DNA from: Hydractinia symbiolongicarpus
Lineage: Eukaryota > Cnidaria > Hydrozoa > Anthoathecata > Hydractiniidae
Reading direction: 5' to 3'
Length of the DNA stretch: 60,000 bases
NCBI RefSeq assembly: GCF_029227915.1
Contig: NC_079887.1
Location: forward strand, 21,761,650-21,821,649
This document shows, piece by piece, positions 1-9,989 of the stretch (the first letter of the stretch is position 1; every line of letters starts with the position of its first letter). The translations under genes were made by a program, and so were the position numbers. The notes below the pieces were generated by a model. The model had not been told where the DNA came from. It made no database searches and worked only from the letters and a program-made list of their open reading frames with translations.

Positions 1-322
1 CAGTATGAGAATCCTGATTATATAGCTAGCTAACACCCTGATCAGGGGATATATTTACACCAAAGTGTAATTTTATATTGGGTGGGGTGTATACCGATAC
101 ACTTCAACTTGCAAAGCTGTTTGAACATTGGGGTGAATAGTCTTTTTTGATTTGCCCTGAATGAAATCCTTGTGGATTTTCCCGGGAGGATCTTGGTATA
201 TATCACGTTTGTGTGTGGCAAAATATAAAGTTTGTTTTTGTGATCATTTTGGTTCTGCAAACTTCACACATTAAACAGAACATATATATATATTTTTATT
301 TTGAAGTATATATATTGACGGA

Positions 323-3300
323 ATGGACAGGAAGCTCAAGAAACATGAAAAGGGAGAGGGGTCGTCTTCAAATGTACAAAGTCAACAGATATTATTGGGG
401 GTGATTAAAGAAAATGAGGAAAAAGAAAAGGTAAAAGAAATAGAAAGAAAAGAAGTAAAGAAAATAGAAAAGGCAAAGAAAGCAATGGAAAGTGCCATTG
501 TTAATTATTCTAAAAAGTCAACCAAAAGGAAAAAAAAAGACAGTTGGTATATTGCTGGAAATGCAAAGGTGGAAAATAAAGCTGTCAGACGTAAAGGGGG
601 TCCAAGTATTAAGAGACCTAATCCTTTGTTACAAGGTAATAAGTATATATTCACTAAAGTATATATTGAATAGAAAATTTATACACAGAAAGAAGATAAG
701 AGCACTATTTGTTATTGTTACTGTTGTTTTGTACATTATATTTTGTATATATATACTATTTATTCTATCAATTTTTTAAATCTTTTTTTAAACCATGATT
801 TGTTTTAGAATCAAGTTCAGAAGAAGACATTAGTTCGAGTGCTGCCGTTTTTGGTGACAATGGAGAGAGCAACGACTCAAGTATCAAAGGTATGTAATAT
901 AAAATATTAATAAAGCTAACAAAAAGTGGAATGGGTACAAGGGATATTGGTTCAAATCCAATTCATCTAAACCAGATGGTAGCTCAATGCTAGAGCATTG
1001 TACTTGCCTTTTCACACTGATTGCACATTTTTTTGACAGTGGTTTATATGTATGTAGCACTAGATCAAATGTTAGAGGCAATATCAGCTGTGTCCACAGA
1101 AGATAATGCATGGAATATCCGCATTTCAAGAGCAGAATCTAACTGGGCAGATGCTAGACAGACTTTATTGTCGAGTATGATGGAACGTGAAGTCCTTAAC
1201 ACAGATGTATGCATGAATTGTGGAAAAAATCCAACTTCGATTGTATGCAATGATTGTGCACCTTACTGCAACTTTTGTGTGGCATGTGATTACGCGTTGC
1301 ACCAAATGGATCCATTTCATAATAGAAAGGCTTTTAATGGAAACTGTTATGTCTCGTTCGTGCCAGAGAGTCATTTCATAATATGCAAGTTATCACCATT
1401 GGTACGCCCTGTTGTTTTACTGTAAAGTTAGGAATTGATGTAAACAAGTCGGTGTGATTTGTTTTGTTTTTTTCTATAGAAAAAACGTTTTCCCTTCCCA
1501 TGAGCAGATGTACACAATGCCATCATCGCTGCAGTCAGTGTGAAATCCAAATGTCCGACAGTTTAATCGCAGTTATCACCACAAATGGTATTATGCAATT
1601 CATCTATATTGTCCATATGTAATATTTAGTACTGTTTTTGTAGATTATCTCCTCAGTTTTGGATATGATATAATTATTCCTTATCTTTCTGTTATTTTTA
1701 TCAGGAAGATTTGATTTAAACAAGCACTCTGTGCATTGCTGTCAATGTGATCATCTAACTGATCCATTCACCCTGCCATTTCTGATACAATCAAGATATT
1801 GGCCGGCATCCTTAAAGCATATCAACTGTGTGTACCAAGAAAACTGCTTTGAGATGTGGGATCGATTTTCCAAAAGAATGCCTGGTTCATCTCTCAATAG
1901 CTTCACCCGCAGTCTTAAAGACATTTCGAGTAAAAACGGGAGGGTTAGTGTTGAGAGACTGATATTTATTCAAGCCTTCTCTTTGTCTGTATAAAATGCG
2001 AGAGCTAAAATCACAATATTAAAATTTGATGAAGTTTTGTTTTGCTTTAGTTTTCCATTAGGCCAGAGACACCTTCATTTATTTTTAGAAAAATGTTGTT
2101 AGCCCTGTTTTGTTCAAACGAACTTACAGAGAGTGGTGTTATATTAATTATGAACTATCGAAAGTGGAAAGGGAAAACTTATTTCAATGCCTATCATGTT
2201 ATAATCAACAACATTCTTGTCACGTTGATGGAAACAGTAAATTATACCGATATAAATCTTCAGGGCGGTATGTTATCACTTTTGTTTAATTAAGCGAAGT
2301 ACGTTATGCAGAACATTTTGTATAATAAATTTAAGTAATGTCATGTGTTATATTTATTCAGAGCCTCTGGGGAATCTTATTATCAGGGATTGTTTTTTGC
2401 TAAAAACGTAGCTGTTGACGCTCATTTAGACTTGTTAAATTTGTACAAGAAAGGATCTTTTACGAAGGTATTTACCTTTTGCGCCAAACTTTTAACTCGA
2501 ATTAATGTGGTTTTGAGCTTGATTGTAGAGTATTGATTTTGACTTTGCTTTCAGCAACCAGTACATTGCGGTAATAGTACCCTCAAAGCAGCTCAAGATA
2601 CAATTAGGAAAAAAGCAGCTCTTGATGAGACTGGCCTTGAATACTGCGTATGCCGACATGGTGTAGCACAGAAAGCTGTGAACATGTTCAGAGGAGAGAT
2701 AATTGGTTATGCTCACTTTTTGCAGAAAACATTTATGATAGAGCAACATACCCAGTTTATGTGGTACGATGTGATGTGCAAGTACTGGGTGTGGTTAAAA
2801 TCTAATGACCCATTTCTTGCAGAACAAATGCAACCAGCTTTATCAGTAATGCATGGGAAAATCCACAAGCTTTCCTGTCAGGTGTTATATTCTGCGATTT
2901 TTATTGCATAATAGTATTCTTGTCAATGTTTAATGAAAAGAAATGTACTTAATGACTGTTGTTTGATGTCTTGAAACAAAATCAAAAGAGAAACATTCTT
3001 AATTCACGTAAATATTATTGGAACTATCTCGTCTCATTCTTATGTTTAAATCATAGCGTTTATTTTAATTTAGATAAAATGGGGAGGAAGGTGGCAGGTT
3101 GGAGCAGCAATGTCTACTGGAGAGGAGGCTGAACAAGTCAATAGTTACCTTTCACGTATCGGTAATGTCACCAAGTACATGTTAAAACAAAGTATGTGTT
3201 TTATATAGTTATTTCTTATTAACATTGCCAGCCTAATTGCTTTGCCAAAATAGTTACCTACATTTGTGGAAAATGACATAACTACGTATGACGTATCTAT

Positions 3301-4889
3301 GTTTGCTTAGACCGCGAAGACTACATTACAGAATTCGCGATGGACTGAAACGAGCATAAAATTGATCTTTTACCTGAGTCATTATTTAAAAGATGGAAAA
3401 GAGTAGGTATTCCAGTGCGAATAAAGTTAGAATTAACGTATAGACTTTTTCATTGTTATTTAAGTTGCATCCTTTCATATAATCATTTAGGCAAAAGAGA
3501 ATATAAAGCGTTGTGAAGAAATGACAAGATCTTTATCGCAGGAAAATAACATAGATATTTCGGACATTTCACTGCAAGGTTTAATTGAGGAGGTGAAATG
3601 CTGGGCAGCAAGTACGATTTCGTCAGTTATTGCTCTATGATTATTGAATTGATTTGTTCTATGTCACAACTTATGACAAAATATTTCTAGGTACAAAAAC
3701 AAGCACGTCAATTAGTGATAAAGATTTGTGCGTACTATATCGGGTTCAGTTACTACGTAACGGTATTTTACCCTATGAAGATAACATTCAAAAGTTGTTA
3801 CCCGTGTCATATTTGGTCAAAGGAAACTAAAAAAAATGCTTCGGTTATTCTTGGCAAGTATAAGCTGCTCCTTTCTAGCACCAAGGAGAAAGACACTTCC
3901 TTCGATGTCTCGTCGTTCAACGCAACAGTAAATGTGGCCAACAAAATTATTGATGAAATTGTACGTTTAATCGATCAATGTAACTTTGAAATATCAATGA
4001 AAGCGGCTTTTATTAATAAATTAGCGAGTAAGTTTGATATCACAGAACGAGCATTTTTTAAGTAATTATAGCATCATTAACACTGAACACTACATACATT
4101 AAACGTCATCAGTGCTTCAACCTTAATTAATACTTTTGTCATAGGCACCAGCAAACAAAGGATACGGCTCCGACGTATTTTAGACAAAGAACGAGAAAAA
4201 GTTAAAACGTTTGTCCAAGATTATAACTCATTGATAGAGACATGCGGCATAAACAGAGAAAAGATAACTAGTACTGATAACGCAATTCGAGGGGAAGGTA
4301 ATTGTGTTATTTATCGTTAAATCCCCTTAAAACTCAATAATTCTTAGTTGTTGTTGTTTAGAGAAGGTAGAATAACAACGTATTCGATCTTCATGCACAG
4401 GTTCAATTAGTATGAAGAAAGCTGTTGTTGATGCATCCATGGAGAAACGTCGCAATGAAGAAGAAGTGACTTTAACAATGAAAGAAATGGCGCGATATAT
4501 TCAACAATATGTAAATACGAAAGATACCTTGCTAAACGAGACACAATTATTGGAGTCATCTGACAGGGGTTAGGGAAAGTTATCCTAAGATATAATAACA
4601 TTTACTGCAGTGATGATTACGTAAATGGTAATGTCAAACCTTTTCTTTCTAGGTAGAGCTGATGACATCGCTCCACAATTGCATCAGGTATGTACAAATG
4701 TAAAAAAAATTACTTCCTTGCATTTATATTACCTTTCCTAAATTTTAATCATATTGATCATAGGATAAACTGAACAGGGCTACGCTTGCTGTCCTTCACA
4801 GAAGTATGCAAAATGTGCAAAACTGTCTGGATAAGGCGTATATGTATTTTAAAAAGGTAACAGGATGTAACATGGAACTACGGAGATGA
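323..4889 (+). pseudogene. KDZ (Kyakuja-Dileera-Zisupton) family transposase relic, multi-exon
   Basis: Short exons with GT/AG borders read on the plus strand. The first (323-635) encodes a Lys/Glu-rich N-terminus. The exon from 1040 encodes a Cys-rich cluster (CMNCG, CNDC, CNFC, CDYALH) like the CxC clusters of KDZ proteins, and 1706-1942 adds a second one (CCQCD). The catalytic region follows: a CRHG block near 2648 leading to NMFRGE and GYAHFLQ, an acidic YDVMCKYW motif near 2766, an MHGKIH...C motif near 2850, then TGEEAEQVNSYLSR near 3116-3165. These blocks match the order seen in metazoan KDZ transposases. The exon after 3310 has an in-frame TGA (3346-3348) where the family has Trp, and a frameshift lies near 3825. 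KDZ proteins mobilise DNA transposons in the nucleus. No terminal repeats were found, and the left end may lie outside the window. Both lesions occur in copy 2. Confidence 0.8.
935..1007 (+). tRNA. Permuted tRNA-like sequence (3' half upstream of 5' half)
   Basis: Order on the plus strand: TACAA (936-940), GGGAT (941-945), a T-arm with stem ATTGG/CCAAT and loop TTCAAAT (946-962), TCATCTA (963-969), then CAGATGG (973-979), TA, a D-arm GCTC/GAGC (982-996), A, and TTGTA (998-1002). TTGTA pairs 5/5 with TACAA as an anticodon stem. CAGATGG pairs with TCATCTA at 6 of 7 positions, one of them G-U. The T stem is 5/5 and the D stem 4/4. All four tRNA helices are therefore present, but the halves are swapped and joined by only three bases. 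The D loop lacks the usual GG. It sits in the second intron of the KDZ relic. Function is unknown; it could be a rearranged tRNA-derived SINE. Confidence 0.5.
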
Positions 4890-5071
4890 ATGGCGACAGT
4901 AGTAGCGATGAGGAACTTGATGCTGATTTCGAAATTTTGTCAGAGTCCGAAGATGAATTTGTCTCAGACAAAGAAATAGAAGATCTCGGAGACGACGAAA
5001 ACGATTTTGACGAGCCTGGGAATACGGAAAACCAAGATGATGAATTAGTTTTGATTTTGCTTAGCTTTTAA
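4886..5071 (+). CDS. Small acidic ORF overlapping the end of the KDZ relic
   Basis: A 61-residue ORF, very rich in Asp, Glu and Ser, whose ATG overlaps the probable stop of the KDZ reading frame in an ATGA arrangement (4886-4889). It may be an acidic tail joined by frameshift or splicing to the transposase, or a chance ORF. I do not recognise a family. Copy 2 has the identical ORF at 30854-31039. Confidence 0.3.
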   Translation: MNGDSSSDEELDADFEILSESEDEFVSDKEIEDLGDDENDFDEPGNTENQDDELVLILLSF

Positions 5072-6720
5072 ATTTTTCTACTTTATTTTTCCTTTGTAAA
5101 TTCATTTTTAGTGAAATAATTGTAATATATCGTGAAATGACTTTTTCGATGGGCTTATATTCAATATATCTCAGCATTTTCAACCTCGCTAACTAAAATT
5201 TGTACCGCTATTTCGAATCCCGCTATCCCGCTATCGATCTTATTCTTAGACCCAGATAAACTGTAAAATCATTAAATAATTATCCTCATTCTGCTTTAGA
5301 TATCTTAGAGACCTTTTAAGTTATACCGCAACTTCTCAAGCAAATTAAAACCGAGCTATCTCGCATTTTCTCAGATCTGTATACGAAGCCATACAAACCG
5401 TTTTTTAAGGTAGGAGGGCCTGCATACAGAACTTCCAACATGCGATAGGTGAAATCGATTAGTACTCAGTATTAGTACTCAGGCATGGTTAATTCCTATT
5501 TTAATTTTATAATCGTCGCTTTAACCACTGTTATCGCTTTTTTGAGGAAACTTAATCTATATCTCGTTTATAGAAGCAATTCATCTTAATTCATTTATCG
5601 TAATGGATAGTACATTACCAGATAAAATTTTAACAATTATTTTTAGTATTAATTGTTACTATAATCTTCACAATCACATCATCAATCTTGATTAGGACTG
5701 GGTCGAAAACTCCGATGACGGTAGAAATCAACTGACGATCTCATTATTCAGTTAGTTTTAAATAATCAATGAACCAAAGAGCCTACTGTAACACTATGTT
5801 CGCTTGTAACAGAACAATTGTTTTAAAAATATGCTAGAGAACTAGAAATTGTGTTGCAACCGAATTACAATTCAACAACTAAATGGATTGTTCAACACAC
5901 GATATGGAAAACGAGAGGGAATAAAACACACTGACTGATCTTTCTGGCAAATACGTTCGTTGTCAAGTTTTTGTAGAAGAACAATCGTTTAATATCCACA
6001 TTTTTGGCCTGGTTTATCTGGAGGTGTAAAGCAATCCCGTCACTGTGATGTGACACTAAGGGTCTGTGAGAAGTGAAATTCGGGATATCGGCTAATCAAA
6101 CGTTATTTTATTTATTTATTTCAAGCGTACGATTTTTGTCCTGCCAAGACGGAGTTTTGATTGTGAGTAATTTATGAGATGTTTCTTATCCTTACAGACA
6201 ATTTTTCGTCTTGGTAGGCTGTTTCCATAAAAAGGTGAAGGAAGTAGCAAGTTACGCTGTTTGTTAGCTTACTCTAGTAATCGTCGCGCCCCGGGTGACA
6301 TATAAACAGCTTTATGCACTTCGCTGTAAAAAGTTTCTGTGTCTGTGTATTCTTGGAGGTTTGTTTAATTCACAGATTTTACCTGCAACTTGCAACAACA
6401 ACATAAAATTAACACTCCTTCCTCACCAATACGTCCTTGACAACCAAAATCAGCATAAATGAAACGGTAACCTTTGTAGTTTTAATATTACGAACCACTG
6501 TTATGCTTGCTGTCGGCAGCTCCAAAGCATTTAGGAAATTGCCATCGTTCACTGGTTTTGCTTAGAAAACTCTTAAGTTTCTGGACGTTTGGTATACTCA
6601 CCACATCATCAGTCAGAGATATAGCATGGCATATGGGAACAATAAAACGACCTATTGTTACACTATGGACGCGGTATTGCTACATCAAACTTTCCATTTA
6701 TTCGCCAGTTGCTACCGTAA
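5072..6720. other. Stretch without recognisable genes
   Basis: No coding similarity was recognised on either strand. Minor features: a short direct repeat of TAGTACTCAG near 5460-5482, a tandem CCCGCTAT near 5219-5235, and an imperfect inverted repeat CCTGCCAAGACG / CGTCTTGGTAGG near 6140-6151 and 6209-6220 (11 of 12 matching, loop of about 57 bp). It probably belongs to the 3' non-coding part of the KDZ element or to old insertions. The same stretch is at 31040-32688. Confidence 0.6.
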
Positions 6721-6724
6721 TTAT

Positions 6725-7479
6725 TCTAATTTAGTGCGGATGACCATTTTTGCGAATTTTTAATAATTTTTTGCCGTCTAATTAATAGTGCGGGTAAAGT
6801 ATTGGTCAAGATTTCCTCTAATTATGTTGCGGATTGACTACAACATGAATTTACAATGTTAAAGGATGTCTTCATCAACATCAGCATTATCTTCAAGCAT
6901 TTCCAATTTTTTTTTTTTATAAAAGGAACCATTTCGAACTTTATCTTTGTAATGCCGCAGACATCAAAAGATCTTTTTACCATCTCGGTGTCGAGTGGAA
7001 TGGTGTTGTAAGCTTCCTCTACCCAATCAACCATATCTTGACGACTGGGTGGAGGAATTTGATCATTGCTTTTCAATCATTTTGCTACTTACGCAACCCA
7101 GTATTTCCTTATCATGCCTGTAGACGGCTTGTTGATGCAGACACTTGGAAGTGCAGCCAGCAGGATCTCTTGGGGTATATGATTTGTATTTACATTTCAA
7201 ACTTCAAACGAAAATCTTTTTTCTCAAAAACATTGGCTGAGATTGAAACATTTGAGGGGAAAAGGAAAAAAAAGGAAGATGAGCGGAATACAAAAATGAA
7301 TTAAATGGACAAAAATGAAACAAATAAATAGGAAAAATGAGAAAAAAAAGATTAAAAAGATAGATGTTATTTTATCTCCTCTAATTTAATGCGGTAATGA
7401 CTAAATTTCCCTTTAAATTTTTGTGCGGGCTTAAGTGGACGATATGACGGTAATATATCTTCTCTTATTATTACTGCGG
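6725..7479 (+). repeat. Cluster of TCTAATT(n)TGCGG direct motifs
   Basis: Related motifs occur at 6725-6739 (TCTAATTTAGTGCGG), 6776-6793, 6815-6832, 7377-7394 and, weakly, 7464-7479. Three lie left of the Tigger-like fragment and two right of it, all in the same direction. Interspersed short direct repeats at transposon ends are often transposase-binding subterminal repeats; that role is inference here. The same cluster is at 32693-33447. Confidence 0.4.
6822..7166 (-). pseudogene. pogo/Tigger-like transposase, C-terminal fragment
   Basis: Reading from about 7166 down to 6822 on the minus strand, a segment with INKP and KYWV precedes a frame carrying IPPPSRQDMVDWVEEAY and then MVKRSF..CGIT. 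This is the order at the C-terminus of Tigger/pogo DDE transposases, just after the final catalytic QPLD motif. That motif is degraded here, and a stop plus a frame change separate the two parts. Only about 110 codons survive, so it is a dead fragment. The flanks carry several copies of a TAATT-TGCGG motif that may be the element's subterminal repeats. Confidence 0.6.
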
Positions 7480-7700
7480 CATACCATAATAATAATTTTT
7501 TCAGTCACACTAAGTTAGAAACATTATGGTTGATATCTTAATTTTATAGCTAGCTTTTCTTCCGCACCAATTGGTTCCCTTAAACGTCTTTTTTATTTCG
7601 CTATATGAAGGGTCTCACTTTTTCCATTAGCTCCTAAAAAGTAATTTATCTTAAAGTTTGATCGGGTAAGGAGAAATTTCAGCTCTGATGTCATATTAAA

Positions 7701-7823
7701 AACGGAGTGTATATTCGTACGCACTTTATTATAGTGCGTACGTATATGTTCATCCGCGATTCGTACGTAAAGTGCGTATTAATAGTGCGTAGCGCTATTC
7801 GTAAGTAATATATGACATATTTA
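7701..7823 (+). repeat. MULE left terminal inverted repeat
   Basis: About 123 bp matching the reverse complement of 16946-17093. It contains repeated GCGTACG, AGTGCGTA and TTTATTATAGTGCG words. The reading frame of the transposase begins about 70 bp inside it. Confidence 0.85.
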
Positions 7824-9173
7824 CGCGGGAAAAAAAGAAAACATAACACACGCACGTGGAAAATATTTTTCTTTTCAAAACTGTTTTCGCAAACATGAAG
7901 ATAGGTTCAAGATTTTATTCTTTAAAAGATTTAAACGAAGCTATAGAAAATCAGAAAGAAAAATTTATAGCTTTGTATATTCGCGATTCTAAAAAGATTT
8001 CATTGGTTAAAGGTGATGATTCTAACCGTGAAAAAAGAAAAAAACGCGTTCCCAATAAAGATTTGATATACCAAAAAATTGTATACCACTGCAGTAAAGG
8101 TGGAAAGAAATTCAAAACAACTTCAACTGGCGCTCGTCCACATCAGAGGTAAATTGATTTACTGTGACACTACTACACATTTGTGAAATCTTACTTAGAT
8201 GATATATACTTATTGTATACGTGGATTTTAATCTCATTTTCTTTTTCAGCACTTTCCAGCAAGGGTGTGAGATGTTTATAAAAATTTGCTTATCAAAAGA
8301 CGGACAGCATCTTTTTGTAAAAGAAATTAACGAAGATCACTGTCATGTTATCAACGAGGTAAAAATTAAAATTTACATTCGTAATACTTTCCTTTTTTCT
8401 TTTCTTATTTCTTATCTTTTCTCATTGAAAGTTGATCAAAAGATCAATTAAACATAGCACACAATAATAACATTATGCGCACCTGATTAATTATTCAAAA
8501 AATGTATAAGTTATCAATCATAGTTAAAACAACCTCATACTCATTCTCTTTTTCACAGAAAAGTTACCAGTACTTGCCACAGGCAAGGAAATTGGACCAA
8601 GATACAGTCGTGGAAGTGGAATCTTTATTGAAATTAAATTGCAATAAAAAGTTATTACAAAACCATGTTGAAACTAAAACGGGTCAAAAATGTACGTTAC
8701 GTGATTTGTCAAATCACAATACGAAAATGCTTAAAAAATCGTCACGCAATGACCTGGAAAGTTTGGTTCAAAAACTGGAAGCCGACGAGGGTAAGCTGTT
8801 TCTAACAGTTCTTTGATAGCGTCTTTTATCATAAATGAATATTTTTTCCAGTAGGTGAAGAACAACTTCAGTCCCAGGACCCCTTACCATTGATAGAGAT
8901 ACGCATATTTATTTTTCTCTAGAATCGACAGTGGAGATACTTACTGATGAAGATAATACTTTATTTGGAATTTTCTCTCAGCATCTGCATATAAAACGTA
9001 AGTGCAGTCTATTTATAGTATTATTCATGCTTTAAATTTTTTTCTTCTCATTATAAATGCATGCTTTTATAGAATCTTTTGCATCTTATCCTGATTTGTT
9101 GATGGTGGATGCCACACATAAAATGAACAACCTGAAAATGCCTTTTGGAACTAAAAACGAACACAACTCTTTA

Positions 9174-9207
9174 ACGACGTTTCGGCCGTACGACGGCCAT
9201 TTTCAAG
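9174..9207 (-). ncRNA. Hammerhead-ribozyme-like motif in the PLE 3' region
   Basis: On the minus strand, CTTGAAAAT is followed by a stem GGCCG-TCGTA-CGGCC and then GAAACGTC. Stem, GAAAC and GUC fit the layout of the minimal hammerhead motifs known from Penelope-like elements. The first core box deviates from the consensus CUGAUGA, so catalytic activity is doubtful. Copy 2 is at 35142-35175. Confidence 0.45.
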
Positions 9208-9296
9208 TATAGCTTTTTACAATTGACAAATTCAACACTATATACAAAATATCGTACGATATATCATCGTACGATCAAATATTCCGTAGGGGCAAG

Positions 9297-9989
9297 TCAA
9301 TTATCTGAAAATAGAAATAATGGCATTGATGCAATATTTCTATTAAGAATTGGCTTATCCCTACGGATTAACAAGCTTTCCTTCAATTCCAAATCAAAAT
9401 TATTAGATGCGGAGGAGATAATAGAAAAATTATCTAAAGATGGTCTATTTTTACAGAAAACAACATGCTCCAAAACCGCACTAGGGTTAATAGATTTGAC
9501 GGATTTTCCAGTCAAGGCAGAAACGGCCATGTGTTCGCAGGCTCTAACTTTCAAATGTCGCATAGTTTTCCCATAATAGATGGCATTGCAGCCATCACAC
9601 TGATATTTATATACGACTTTTGAACGCAGAGCCTTTGAAACACGGTCCTTAAACCGGAAAAAATTGCCAATTCTACAACCCGATTTGAAAATAACCCTAA
9701 GCTTACAGCACGGAAGATGCTTATCAAATGTTTTAACTAAGTGAGTTCGCAGTTTCAACGATATATTACCCAAATATGGCAAAATAATAAGAACTTCTAA
9801 CTTAGGCACGGTACTGAAAACTTTCTTATCTTGAGACATTCTGTCGAGAAAAGACTTGATGCATTGATCAATCAAACTTGACGGGTAGCCATTTCTTAAC
9901 AGAATGTTTCTAAGATCTTGCATTTCTAAGTGAAACCTAGAAAAATCAGAAACAATCTTAAATATCCGAAAAATCAATGTCATTATCAA
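9297..9989 (-). CDS. PLE reverse transcriptase C-terminus plus GIY-YIG endonuclease (partial)
   Basis: This 230-residue frame begins inside the protein; the frame is open upstream to 10018. The first part (KTGLIMTLIFRIFKI, then LRNILLRNGYPSSLID) resembles the linker after the PLE reverse transcriptase. The middle has LPYLGNISLKLR and LRVIFKSGCRIGNFFRFKDR. The GIY-YIG nuclease follows: YKYQCDGCNAIYYGKT, R..EH, then LEHVVFCKN and KESLLIRRDKPILN. Its Cys pair and order fit the GIY-YIG-containing Penelope/Neptune group. PLEs use this nuclease during target-primed reverse transcription. The frame is intact over the part retained, which suggests a fairly young insertion. Confidence 0.85.
   Translation of the reverse strand: MIMTLIFRIFKIVSDFSRFHLEMQDLRNILLRNGYPSSLIDQCIKSFLDRMSQDKKVFSTVPKLEVLIILPYLGNISLKLRTHLVKTFDKHLPCCKLRVIFKSGCRIGNFFRFKDRVSKALRSKVVYKYQCDGCNAIYYGKTMRHLKVRACEHMAVSALTGKSVKSINPSAVLEHVVFCKNRPSLDNFSIISSASNNFDLELKESLLIRRDKPILNRNIASMPLFLFSDN

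Noticed and set aside
323-560. Lys/Glu-rich run as a separate coiled-coil gene
   Set aside because: It joins in phase through a clean donor and acceptor to the next exon of the KDZ relic.
935-1007. Two ordinary tRNA genes in tandem
   Set aside because: Neither the 5' half upstream of 936 nor the 3' half downstream of 1003 is present, so only one swapped molecule fits.
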